A DNA stretch of 63,472 nucleotides from Brevundimonas sp. 357 (GTDB taxonomy: Bacteria; Pseudomonadota; Alphaproteobacteria; Caulobacterales; Caulobacteraceae): contig NZ_RHWX01000017.1 of NCBI RefSeq assembly GCF_003938605.1, forward strand, positions 1 through 63,472, read 5' to 3'. The notes below the pieces were generated by a model. It made no database searches. It was given only the letters and a program-made list of their open reading frames with translations, and had not been told where the DNA came from. Positions 55,838-63,472 of the stretch are shown here, piece by piece. The position numbers and the translations under genes are program-made. Each line of letters opens with the position of its first letter. The first letter of the stretch is position 1.

Positions 55838-58147
55838 TCAAAACCCCCGCCGCCAGCTGCCCAGCAGGGCGTAGCCGGTCGGGGCGCCCGCGCGGTGCTG
55901 CTCCTCGCGACTGGCGACGGCCTCAAGCTGCAGCCAGGAGCCGCCGGGCAGGGCGTGCAGGCTGCGGACGCTGAAGTCGATCTGCCGCCCCGACGGTGCC
56001 GCCGAGAAACGTCGCTCCGAGAAGGTCACCGGATCGAAATAGTCCAGCGGCGCGTCGGCCAGATAGGCGCTGAACGTCCCATCCTCGATCCGCAGCGGCT
56101 GGGAGATCTCCCACGTCAGGCTGCGGCAGCCCAGGGCCTTGGCGAAGGACCACGTCGGACAGGCCGACTGCAACGACGCGCGCCAGGTCGAGCTGAGCGC
56201 CGGGGCCGACAGGTGCAGGAACCGCCCCTCCAGCTCGGTGCGGCCGAAGCCCGCCTCGCCCGACAGGGTGAGGCCGCGTCCCAGGTCCACATCCGCCCCG
56301 ACCGCCGCAAAGCGGGTGCGCGACGGCAGGGCGAAGTCCGACTGCGTCGGCAGATAGGCCCCCAGCGGCCCCATCCGCTCGTCCAGCGCCCCGAAACTGA
56401 ACGATAGGCCGCCGTTCTCGGCGCGCCAGTCCAGTCCGGCGCGGGCGTAGGTCGAGGCGTCGCGCTCGACCGGACGCAGGGGGGCGCGCCGGTCGCCCGA
56501 TCCGCTCTCGGCGCTGAAGGTCAGGGCGCCGAACGACATCGCGCCGCGCAGGGCGTGATCGGCCTGGCTCAGGGCCACGAAGCCGTCGCCGGAACCGCTG
56601 CGGAACGGCGAGCGCGCCCCGCCCTGACCCTGCCAGGCCGAGAAGGACAGCCGCCCGGCCTGAACGTCGAACAGGGCCTCGCTGCGCGCCTCATCGCCCA
56701 GCCAGGGCGCGTCGAAGGGGGTGTAGCGGGCGACCACCGGCTCGGGCATGGCCACCGGCGTGGCCGCAGCCAGCGACAGCCGCGCTCCGCCCGGCGCGTC
56801 CAGCGTCACCTGCGACTGCTGCATCGGCGTCGGGTTGCTGGGCTGATAGCTGCGGCGGGGCGGGGGGCCGTAGGCGGCGCCCAGGTTCACACGGAACAGC
56901 CGCTCATATTCGTCATGGGCGATGGTCGCCAGGGCGCCGGTGCGACCCAGGGCGTCGCCGAACGGTCCGCCGACATAGGCGCCTGGCTCTAAGGCGATGT
57001 TCACCGGCTGGCCGTTCGCCATCGGAGACGAGGTCGTCCCCACCGGCTGGAAGGCGCGGGCGATGTCCAGCGCGCCGCGCCCGAAGGTGATGTCCGTCCC
57101 CGTGTCGCCCAGGTCCGCCCCGGTTCGCAGCAGGATGTCCACCGCATCGCGCCCGGTCAGATTGGGGAAGGCTTCCAGCAACAGGGCCATGGCGCCCGCC
57201 ACGGCGGGAGAGGCGAAGGAGGTGCCGTTGACCCGCCAGCAGCTGTCGCCTTCGCAGCCGACGATGACATCGACGCCCGGCGCGGTCAGATAGGCGCCCT
57301 GAGACACGCCGGCCTTGTTCGAGAAGCTGCCCAGCTGGCGTGCGCGGTCATGGGCGCCCACGACGATGATCGACCCGGCGAAGCGGGGATCGCTGGCGTA
57401 GCGGCCGGGCCATTCGGGGTTGGCGCCGGCTTCGTTCCCGGCGGCGATGGCGAGAATGACGCCGGCGTTGACGGCGCGTTGCAGGGCGGCCTCGAACTGG
57501 ACGCCCAGCGGCGTCTCGCCGCCCAGCGACAGATTGATGATCTTGGCCCCGTTCTGCACGGCGTAGTCCAGGGACCGCACCAGGTCGGATGACCGGAAGC
57601 AGATCTTGTCTTCGGGATCCGTGCATTCGCTGACGTCGGCGCGGATCGACATGATGGTCGAGTTGAAGGCCACGCCGACGGTGCCGTAGTTGTTGAACGG
57701 CGCGGCGATGATGCTGGAGACATTGGTTCCGTGGTCGTCCGTGCCCTGCGGCTGGTTGCGGCCCGGAACCACGTCGGTGGACAGGGGCGAGATGTTCGCG
57801 CCGAGATCCTGGTGGTTCAGCTTGATGCCGCTGTCGACCACGGCGACCGTCACGCCGCGTCCTGTGGCGCCGCGCTGCCAGGCGCTGAAGGCGCCCGTAT
57901 CCCCCACGCCCCAGTTGCGCAGGTATTCGGCCGAGGTCGCGCTCGGAATCGCCGGGGGCGGTGGGGGAGGGGGCGGTGGAGGCGGAGGCGGAGGCGGAGG
58001 AGGAGGAGGAGGTGGCGGCGGCGGCGGTGTGGGCGTGACGATGCCCCCGCCGCCTCCTCCGCCGCCTCCGCATGCCGCCAGGGGCAGGGCCAGAAGACCC
58101 AGAACGCTGATCGAAATCGCAAATCCGCGCAGGCGTTGAACAGACAT
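55838..58147 (-). CDS. Subtilisin-family serine protease with barrel-like C-terminus
   Basis: This 769-residue protein has a lipobox (LLALPLAAC, Cys26), a run of nine glycines, then about thirty prolines, an S8 protease domain at about 75-365, and a long C-terminal part. The catalytic triad is Asp105 (VAVVDSGIKLNHQD), His139 (DDHGTNVSS) and Ser310 (NGTSFASPAVAG). The last 300 residues alternate short strands (LRGAMSFGALTFSAESGSG, LSFSFGALDERMG, LQLEAVASREEQ) and end in Phe, like an autotransporter barrel. Lipidation plus autotransport would be unusual, so the real anchor is uncertain. The proline and glycine runs come from GGC/GGA-type repeats. Confidence 0.85.
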   Translation of the reverse strand: MSVQRLRGFAISISVLGLLALPLAACGGGGGGGGGIVTPTPPPPPPPPPPPPPPPPPPPPPPPPPAIPSATSAEYLRNWGVGDTGAFSAWQRGATGRGVTVAVVDSGIKLNHQDLGANISPLSTDVVPGRNQPQGTDDHGTNVSSIIAAPFNNYGTVGVAFNSTIMSIRADVSECTDPEDKICFRSSDLVRSLDYAVQNGAKIINLSLGGETPLGVQFEAALQRAVNAGVILAIAAGNEAGANPEWPGRYASDPRFAGSIIVVGAHDRARQLGSFSNKAGVSQGAYLTAPGVDVIVGCEGDSCWRVNGTSFASPAVAGAMALLLEAFPNLTGRDAVDILLRTGADLGDTGTDITFGRGALDIARAFQPVGTTSSPMANGQPVNIALEPGAYVGGPFGDALGRTGALATIAHDEYERLFRVNLGAAYGPPPRRSYQPSNPTPMQQSQVTLDAPGGARLSLAAATPVAMPEPVVARYTPFDAPWLGDEARSEALFDVQAGRLSFSAWQGQGGARSPFRSGSGDGFVALSQADHALRGAMSFGALTFSAESGSGDRRAPLRPVERDASTYARAGLDWRAENGGLSFSFGALDERMGPLGAYLPTQSDFALPSRTRFAAVGADVDLGRGLTLSGEAGFGRTELEGRFLHLSAPALSSTWRASLQSACPTWSFAKALGCRSLTWEISQPLRIEDGTFSAYLADAPLDYFDPVTFSERRFSAAPSGRQIDFSVRSLHALPGGSWLQLEAVASREEQHRAGAPTGYALLGSWRRGF

Positions 58148-58153
58148 GGTTCC

Positions 58154-58195
58154 CTCTCCCGAAACCTATTCAGCCATTAGGCCGGTTTCGGAGAG
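58154..58195 (-). terminator. Hairpin between dapD and the subtilase gene
   Basis: Arms at 58154-58166 and 58184-58195 match (CTCTCC-GAAACC with GGTTTCGGAGAG) with one bulged base. There is no T-run. It lies after the dapD stop and within the leader of the subtilase gene, so it may attenuate read-through. Confidence 0.45.
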
Positions 58196-58243
58196 ATTGA
58201 CGAGCCTGTTTTCTTTGAACCCTGCGTCCGGAGGGCCGTGTCG

Positions 58244-59113
58244 TCAGTCGCGCAGCAGTTCGTTGACGCCGGTCTTGGCGCGGGTCTGGGCGTCGACGCG
58301 CTTGACGATGACGGCGCAGTACAGGCTGGGACCGCCATTCGGATCGGGCAGGGCGCCCGGCACCACGACGGAATAGGCCGGCACCTCGCCGCGGAAGATC
58401 TCGCCCGTGGCCCGGTCGACGATCTTGGTCGAGGCCGACAGATAGACGCCCATGGCCAGCACCGCGCCTTCGCGGACGATGACGCCCTCGGCCACCTCGG
58501 CGCGGGCGCCGATGAAGCAGCCGTCCTCGATGATGGTCGGATTGGCCTGCAGCGGCTCCAGCACGCCGCCGATGCCGGCTCCGCCCGACAGGTGGACGTT
58601 CTTGCCGATCTGGGCGCACGAGCCGACCGTGGCCCAGGCGTCGACCATCGAGCCTTCATCGACATAGGCGCCGATGTTCACGAAGGACGGCATCAGCACC
58701 ACGTTCTTGCCGACATAGGCGCCGCGACGAACGATCGCGCCCGGCACCGAACGGAAGCCCGCCGCCTGATAGTCGGCGGCGGTCCAGTCGCCGAACTTGT
58801 TGGGCGCCTTGTCCCAGAAGGGGCCGACGGCGACCGGCTGATCGGCCGACAGCGGCAGGGTGGGGGCGTGGCCGGCGCGCATGATGACGTTGTCGTTCAG
58901 ACGGAAGGACAGCAGCACCGCCTTCTTCAGCCACTGGTGCGTGCTCCACACGCCGTCGGCGCCGCGTGAGGCGACGCGCGCCTGGCCGGAGTCCAGCAGG
59001 GCCAGGGCGGTGTCGACGGCGTCGCGCACCTCGCCGCGCGTGGCGGCCGAAACCTCGGCGCGGGCTTCCCAGGCGGCCTCGATGACGGATTCCAGGTGGG
59101 TCAGGTCGGTCAT
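58244..59113 (-). CDS. dapD: Tetrahydrodipicolinate N-succinyltransferase
   Basis: This 289-residue enzyme succinylates tetrahydrodipicolinate in lysine and peptidoglycan-precursor synthesis. A left-handed beta-helix of hexapeptide repeats is clear at about 115-235 ([56 protein letters not shown]). Its start overlaps the HAD gene stop by four bases. It is the third gene of the argB-HAD-dapD operon, a Caulobacterales-type order. Confidence 0.95.
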   Translation of the reverse strand: MTDLTHLESVIEAAWEARAEVSAATRGEVRDAVDTALALLDSGQARVASRGADGVWSTHQWLKKAVLLSFRLNDNVIMRAGHAPTLPLSADQPVAVGPFWDKAPNKFGDWTAADYQAAGFRSVPGAIVRRGAYVGKNVVLMPSFVNIGAYVDEGSMVDAWATVGSCAQIGKNVHLSGGAGIGGVLEPLQANPTIIEDGCFIGARAEVAEGVIVREGAVLAMGVYLSASTKIVDRATGEIFRGEVPAYSVVVPGALPDPNGGPSLYCAVIVKRVDAQTRAKTGVNELLRD

Positions 59114-59823
59114 TGCGGATCTCCGTCCAGCATGGCGGTGGTCAGGAAAGGGCCGAGGGAGGCGGCCCGGTGTTGGATGTGGTCGCTCTCGGCGGTGAAG
59201 GCCTTGGTTCCGACCAGGACGGTGGTCATGCCCAGGTCGCGCGCCGGTTCCAGGTTCTTGGGCGTGTCCTCGAAGAAGCAGGCCGTGGCCGGGTCGACGC
59301 CGAAGCGCGCCAGCATCTTGTGGAAGGTGCGCGGGTCCGGCTTGGGGATCAGGTCGGCGTCTTCCAGCGCGAACACCCCGTCGAAGAAGGGCGTCAGCTC
59401 CAGCTTCTCCATCACCCGCTGGGCGTGGCCGGCCGAGCCGTTGGTGAAGATCAGGCGCGGACCCTGCAGCCGCTCCAGCGCCGCGTGCAGGCCCGGATCG
59501 GGCGCCAGCACGTCCAGCGGAACGTCATGCACCTCGGCCAGGAAGTGATGCGGGTCGATCTCATAGTGCATCATCAGCCCGGCCAGGGAGGTGCCGTAGT
59601 CGTGCAGATAGCCGCGCTGCACGGACAGGGCTTCGGCCGATTCCAGACCCGAGGTGCGTACGACGTACTGGTTGATGCGCTGCTCCACCTGACGCAGGAA
59701 CTGCGTCTCCGGCGGGTACAGGGTGTTGTCCAGGTCGAAGACCCATGACCGCACATGGCGCAGGTCCGCGCCGATCTCGGTAGGCGCGGTTTCAGGCGCC
59801 GTGTTCGACGCCGAACCCGTCAC
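59110..59823 (-). CDS. Pyrimidine 5'-nucleotidase-like HAD hydrolase
   Basis: This 237-residue HAD enzyme starts at a GTG overlapping the argB stop. The nucleophile motif is [16 protein letters not shown], which matches the SDT1-type pyrimidine 5'-nucleotidases. Motif II is FTNGSAGHA, and motifs III/IV are [13 protein letters not shown] and [12 protein letters not shown]. It likely removes phosphate from UMP or CMP, or from a related metabolite. Its fixed place between argB and dapD is of unknown meaning. Confidence 0.86.
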   Translation of the reverse strand: MTGSASNTAPETAPTEIGADLRHVRSWVFDLDNTLYPPETQFLRQVEQRINQYVVRTSGLESAEALSVQRGYLHDYGTSLAGLMMHYEIDPHHFLAEVHDVPLDVLAPDPGLHAALERLQGPRLIFTNGSAGHAQRVMEKLELTPFFDGVFALEDADLIPKPDPRTFHKMLARFGVDPATACFFEDTPKNLEPARDLGMTTVLVGTKAFTAESDHIQHRAASLGPFLTTAMLDGDPQ

Positions 59824-60749
59824 TTCCGCCTGACCAGGGTGCCGGCGCCGTGCTCGGTGAACAGCTCGACCAGCATGGCGTGCGGGCGGCGCCCGTCCAG
59901 GATGACCACGGCCTCGACGCCCGCGCGGATGGCGGCCATGGCCGTCTCCAGCTTGGGGATCATGCCGCCGGTGGCGACGCCGTCGTCGATCAGGCTCTGA
60001 GCCTCGTCCAGCGTCATCTGGCGGATGATCTCGCCGTCGGCGCCCTTGACCCCCGGCACGTCGGTCAGCAGCAGCATCCGCTTGGCGTGCAGGGCGCCTG
60101 CGACGGCCCCGGCGACGGTGTCGGCGTTGACGTTATAGGTCTGGCCGTCCTCGGCCACGCCGATGGGAGCGATGACCGGCACCCAGTCTTCGGTCTCCGA
60201 GGCGATCAGCCCCTTGATCAGTTTGGGATCGACCTTGGTCGGTTCGCCGACGAAGCCCAGGTCGACTTCGTGCTCGATCATGCTGTCGGGGTCGCGCTTG
60301 GTGCGCTTGGTCTTCTCGACCGTCAGCAGGCCGGCGTCCTTGCCTGACAGGCCGACGCCGCGCACGTCGGCTTCCTTGCCGGCGACGGTGATCCAGTGGG
60401 CGATCTCTTTGTTGACCGCGCCGGACAGGACCATCTCGGCCACCGACATGGTGTCCTTGTCCGTCACGCGCAGGCCGTCGACGAAGGCCGACTTCACGCC
60501 CGCCTTGTCCAGCATGGCGCTGATCTGCGGACCGCCGCCGTGGACCACCACGGGGTTCACGCCCATCAGCTTCAGCAGCACCACGTCCGCAGCGAACTGC
60601 TTGGCCACGGCGCTCTCGCCCATGGCGTGGCCGCCGTATTTGATGACCACGGTCTCGCGGTCATAAACCTGGATATAGGGCAGGGCCTCGGCGAGCGTCT
60701 TCGCCGTTTCCCAGCCGCGTTCCTCGGATTGCCGATCAGTCTCTATCAT
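59820..60749 (-). CDS. argB: Acetylglutamate kinase
   Basis: This 309-residue amino-acid kinase phosphorylates N-acetylglutamate in arginine synthesis. It has [34 protein letters not shown] and [14 protein letters not shown], the ATP- and substrate-binding marks of the family. It carries an N-terminal extension of about 25 residues that in relatives shapes arginine feedback inhibition. First gene of the argB-HAD-dapD operon. Arginine made from here also feeds the agmatine pathway whose last steps (aguA-aguB) are in the window. Confidence 0.95.
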   Translation of the reverse strand: MIETDRQSEERGWETAKTLAEALPYIQVYDRETVVIKYGGHAMGESAVAKQFAADVVLLKLMGVNPVVVHGGGPQISAMLDKAGVKSAFVDGLRVTDKDTMSVAEMVLSGAVNKEIAHWITVAGKEADVRGVGLSGKDAGLLTVEKTKRTKRDPDSMIEHEVDLGFVGEPTKVDPKLIKGLIASETEDWVPVIAPIGVAEDGQTYNVNADTVAGAVAGALHAKRMLLLTDVPGVKGADGEIIRQMTLDEAQSLIDDGVATGGMIPKLETAMAAIRAGVEAVVILDGRRPHAMLVELFTEHGAGTLVRRK

Positions 60750-60875
60750 CGTGCGCGCTCGATAGCCCCAAGGGCGGCGGGAGTCACGGGCGAAGGTGGG
60801 GTGTTGGATTCAGAGGACTGCTCCCCCGCCTTTTTCATTGCTCCATTGTTCAGGTTTACGGCGTACCCTGCGTGC

Positions 60876-62999
60876 ATGACGTTTTATCCCGTTATCATGT
60901 GCGGCGGCGCCGGAACCCGCTTGTGGCCGGCGTCGCGACCGTCGCGGCCCAAGCAGTTCATTCCCTTGGCCGGCAACCGCTCGCTGTTCCAAGAGACCGC
61001 ATTGCGCGTCGTCCCTTTGATCCAGGGCGGTGGGCGCATTCTCGTCGTCGGCGGCGCGGCGCATCGCGGCGCCATTCTTGATCAGCTCCATGAGGTCGGC
61101 GTCGAGGCCCAGATCCTGCTGGAGCCCGAGGCGCGGGATTCCGCTCCGGCGATGGCTGCGGCTGCGGCTTGGACCCACGCGCATGCCCCCCTGGGGATCA
61201 ATGTCTTTGTCGCCTCCGACCACCATATCCCGGACGCCGAAGCTTTTCGTTCGGCGGTGCGTCAGGCGGCGATCCTCGCACAGGAAGGCCACATCGTCAC
61301 GCTGGGCGTGGAGCCGTCCGAACCGTCGGAAGCCTATGGCTATATTCGCGCAAAGGGGGCGGCCCTCGGTCCGGTTGAAGCGTTTGTCGAAAAGCCCGAC
61401 CGCCGGACGGCCGAAACCTATATTGAGCGCGGATATCTCTGGAATAGCGGTAATTTCATCGCCTCGGCGGAAACGTTTCTCGCTGAGTTGTCAAAGCACT
61501 CTCCCGGCGCCGAGGCGGCGGCCCGCGCCGCGGTCAGCGAAGCGCCGCCTAACGCCGTGACGTTGCTGGGGCCCTCGTTCCGCGAAGCGCCTCGTGTCTC
61601 GATCGACTACGCTCTCATGGAGAAGACCCGTAACGCCTGGGTTCTTCCGGTCGATTTCGCCTGGTCTGATCTGGGATCCTGGGACGCTGTCTCTGCGACA
61701 GGGGAAGGGGAAATCGGCGGGCATATCTTTGAGGATGCCGAAGGCTGCATGGCGCGTGCGTCGGACGGCATGATCGTGGCGGCTCTGGGGGTGCGCAATC
61801 TTGCCATCGTAGCGGAGCGTGATGCTGTTCTCGTTTGCGACCTGTCCAGAGCTCAGGATGTAAAGAAGGTCGTCGAGCGCATTCGCCTGTCCTCTCCACA
61901 CCATGTTGATTTCCCGCAAGCGCGGCAGGACAGTCTGCTGGAAGGCATGGAGCGACTCCGGGATTGGTTGCGGTTGCGCGCCCTTCCGGTGTGGTCGGCC
62001 ATTGGGCAGTCTGAGAACGGTGCGTTTGCAGAGTTGGTGAGCCTTGAGGCTCGACCTCTCGCCGTTGCGACCAGCCTTGTTACGCAGGCGCGACAAGTGA
62101 CGGTATTCGTTCAGGCTGGCCGGCTGGGTTGGCGGGGGCCGTGGCGCAGGAATGTCGAAGCTGGTTTGGCCTATCTTGACGCGACAATGCTTTGTTCTCG
62201 TGAAGAGGGAGACGAATGCGCGAGCTCGGATGACCCTGTCATCGAAGGAGCCGCGCTTTTGCTCGCCTGGGCTGCTGTTCAGCACCTGGACGGCGTAGAG
62301 GATGACTATGAGTCGCGGTCGATTGATCTCATGGAACGCTTGCTTCGCGACGGGGCGGCCGAGGGGGTGTTCGACCGGAGTGCAGGAATTTTTGAGGCGG
62401 CTCTTGCTTGGGCGGACGTCGGCTCGGATCCGTCATGGCGCGACACGGCTGATACGCTAGCTGCGACGGCGATAGAAAGGCTGCTGGAACCCGGAGAGGC
62501 CCTGCGGTTGTCTGATGAGGGGAGAGGGCTTAGCCCAGGCGTGAGCTTCGAGTGGGCGTCGCTGTTGGCGGTTCATGGCGGTGGCGGCTCGGTAGCGTCA
62601 AGGGCGGCGGCGGAGCTGCTCTATACTCACGCACGAGAAAGCGTCGATCTCCGCTCTGGATTCGTGCTTGACGCCAAGAGCCAGCAGAACGGCGCCGGCG
62701 CGCGGCGCGCGTATCGCGACTCTCAACTACTGTGGCTGAAAGCCGCGCTTGTCATGGGGAACTCGCCTGGCTCCGAGGACGGAGAAGAGCGTGGGGATGA
62801 TGCTAGGCAGGCTCTTTACGCCGTTTTCCAGTATCTTACTGATCACGGGCTTTGGCGTGACGTGCGCTTGGAGGATGGGCGTTTTATTGGTGAGGCGGTT
62901 TCCGCGCGATCTCTACGTCTTTTACATTCGGCTTTCGAACAGGCAGTTCGCATTTTATCTTCGAGAACAGTCGGGAAGTTGCAGTTAGGTCTTCATTAA
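60876..62999 (+). CDS. Mannose-1-phosphate guanylyltransferase fused to an AGE-like epimerase domain
   Basis: The ATG at 60876 gives 707 residues. Residues 1-335 are a ManC-type nucleotidyltransferase (PVIMCGGAGTRLWPASRPSRPKQF, FVASDHHIPDAEAF, YGYIRAKG, FVEKPDRRTAETYI, LPVDFAWSDLGSWD), making GDP-mannose. The usual C-terminal mannose-6-phosphate isomerase cupin is absent. Instead residues about 355-707 look like an N-acylglucosamine 2-epimerase (AGE) alpha/alpha barrel (LRDWLRLRALPVWSAIG, DLRSGFVLDAKSQQNGAGARRAY), which in relatives interconverts sugars or acts as an isomerase. This could replace the missing cupin. GDP-mannose would serve the glycosyltransferases in the window. Confidence 0.85.
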   Translation: MTFYPVIMCGGAGTRLWPASRPSRPKQFIPLAGNRSLFQETALRVVPLIQGGGRILVVGGAAHRGAILDQLHEVGVEAQILLEPEARDSAPAMAAAAAWTHAHAPLGINVFVASDHHIPDAEAFRSAVRQAAILAQEGHIVTLGVEPSEPSEAYGYIRAKGAALGPVEAFVEKPDRRTAETYIERGYLWNSGNFIASAETFLAELSKHSPGAEAAARAAVSEAPPNAVTLLGPSFREAPRVSIDYALMEKTRNAWVLPVDFAWSDLGSWDAVSATGEGEIGGHIFEDAEGCMARASDGMIVAALGVRNLAIVAERDAVLVCDLSRAQDVKKVVERIRLSSPHHVDFPQARQDSLLEGMERLRDWLRLRALPVWSAIGQSENGAFAELVSLEARPLAVATSLVTQARQVTVFVQAGRLGWRGPWRRNVEAGLAYLDATMLCSREEGDECASSDDPVIEGAALLLAWAAVQHLDGVEDDYESRSIDLMERLLRDGAAEGVFDRSAGIFEAALAWADVGSDPSWRDTADTLAATAIERLLEPGEALRLSDEGRGLSPGVSFEWASLLAVHGGGGSVASRAAAELLYTHARESVDLRSGFVLDAKSQQNGAGARRAYRDSQLLWLKAALVMGNSPGSEDGEERGDDARQALYAVFQYLTDHGLWRDVRLEDGRFIGEAVSARSLRLLHSAFEQAVRILSSRTVGKLQLGLH

Positions 63000-63149
63000 C
63001 GTCCTGTAGCTTTCTGAACACGCCTGTGTTGCGGAAGGCGATTTATGCGCGTTTCGTACTCGACCCGCTAAGGTGACGCTGGTAAGGGTCGCCTCAGGCG
63101 GTGACTGAATATCGCCCACCTATCAATAAACCTCGGAGGGCCGCATCCT

Positions 63150-63472
63150 ATGCGTGTCAAGAGTTTGATCCTGGCGTCGAGCGCGGCGGCCGCCCTGGCC
63201 CTGTCGGCCGGCGCTGCTTCGGCTGAGCCTGATGGCTGGTACGGCGCGATCGACGCCGGCTACCACATCATCGACGACATCAACACGGAAGCCTCGGCGA
63301 CCGGTCACAACTGGAACTGGGAAGTGAACGACGGCTGGGCGGCTTTTGCTCGTCTGGGCTACCGCTTCAACCCGAACTGGCGTGTTGAACTCGAGGGCGG
63401 CTACCGCTCGGGCGACATCGGCAAGGTGCGCGCCGTCTCGGGCCCGCAAGGCCTGTGCAACCTGACGCCGGC
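63150..63472 (+). CDS. OmpA-like outer membrane barrel protein (partial, cut by window end)
   Basis: The ATG at 63150 follows CGGAGGG. A signal peptide ends GAASAEPDG. The mature start GWYGAIDAGYHIIDD and the strand LGYRFNPNWRVELEGGYRSGDIGKV are typical of OmpA-like eight-strand barrels (OMP_b-brl). At least 107 residues are present; the rest is outside the window. Many such genes end in a peptidoglycan-binding domain, as the fragment at the window start appears to. Confidence 0.75.
   Translation, partial: MRVKSLILASSAAAALALSAGAASAEPDGWYGAIDAGYHIIDDINTEASATGHNWNWEVNDGWAAFARLGYRFNPNWRVELEGGYRSGDIGKVRAVSGPQGLCNLTP

Noticed and set aside
57950..58040. CRISPR or tandem-repeat array at the G-rich tract
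   Set aside because: It is a coding run of short triplets for Pro and Gly in the subtilase, with no spacers.
60396..60875. N-terminal extension of the ManC-AGE frame
   Set aside because: It is antisense to argB; the family begins at the ATG at 60876.

Overview
The window is high-GC, densely packed bacterial DNA and most resembles an alphaproteobacterium of the Caulobacterales (Brevundimonas or Caulobacter type). The reasons are large TonB-dependent receptors, an ArgB/HAD/DapD gene block, a PhaR/PhaA pair, a PutA without a DNA-binding domain, and many GTG/TTG starts and 4-base gene overlaps. This placement is inferred from gene content, not from a marker gene. No rRNA, tRNA, CRISPR array or intact insertion sequence was seen.

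Layout. 1-1479: the tail of a probable OmpA-family gene and a KpsS/LipB-like capsule gene. 1496-10046: an Oar-like TonB receptor behind a strong PHO box, the agmatine-to-putrescine pair aguA-aguB, and a second TonB receptor on the minus strand. 10260-12947: a minus-strand set with a beta-helix protein, a class A acid phosphatase lipoprotein and two small proteins. 13096-15537: a deoxyhypusine-synthase-like gene and an ornithine decarboxylase. 15811-19594: phnC-phnD-phnE followed by a pstS-like gene with its own PHO-type direct repeats. 19595-20173 has no recognisable gene.

20174-48895 is a surface-polysaccharide region. It encodes a KpsM/KpsE/KpsT ABC exporter, enzymes for GDP-D-glycero-alpha-D-manno-heptose (gmhA, a fused hddC-gmhB, hddA), the complete dTDP-L-rhamnose set (rfbC-B-D-A), at least five glycosyltransferases, two methyltransferase-like proteins, a sugar epimerase and a PhyH-type oxygenase. 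A housekeeping putA sits inside it. Several stretches are visibly richer in A+T than their surroundings, which suggests horizontal assembly. With the KpsS-like protein at the left edge and a ManC-type GDP-mannose enzyme at the right edge, the window could supply much of an ABC-dependent capsule or S-layer-anchoring glycan containing rhamnose and heptose.

48949-63472: HMG-CoA lyase overlapping a GT39 membrane glycosyltransferase, a divergent GT2, the PHA genes phaR and phaA flanking a hemolysin III-like membrane protein, a subtilase with a very long proline tract and a barrel-like C-terminus, the dapD/HAD/argB operon, a ManC-AGE fusion, and the start of an OmpA-like barrel gene cut by the window end.

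The main themes are phosphate-starvation control (two PHO-type promoters, one driving a TonB receptor), polyamine synthesis from both agmatine and ornithine with a DHS-like enzyme of uncertain reaction, and a heptose/rhamnose glycan locus with unusual domain fusions.
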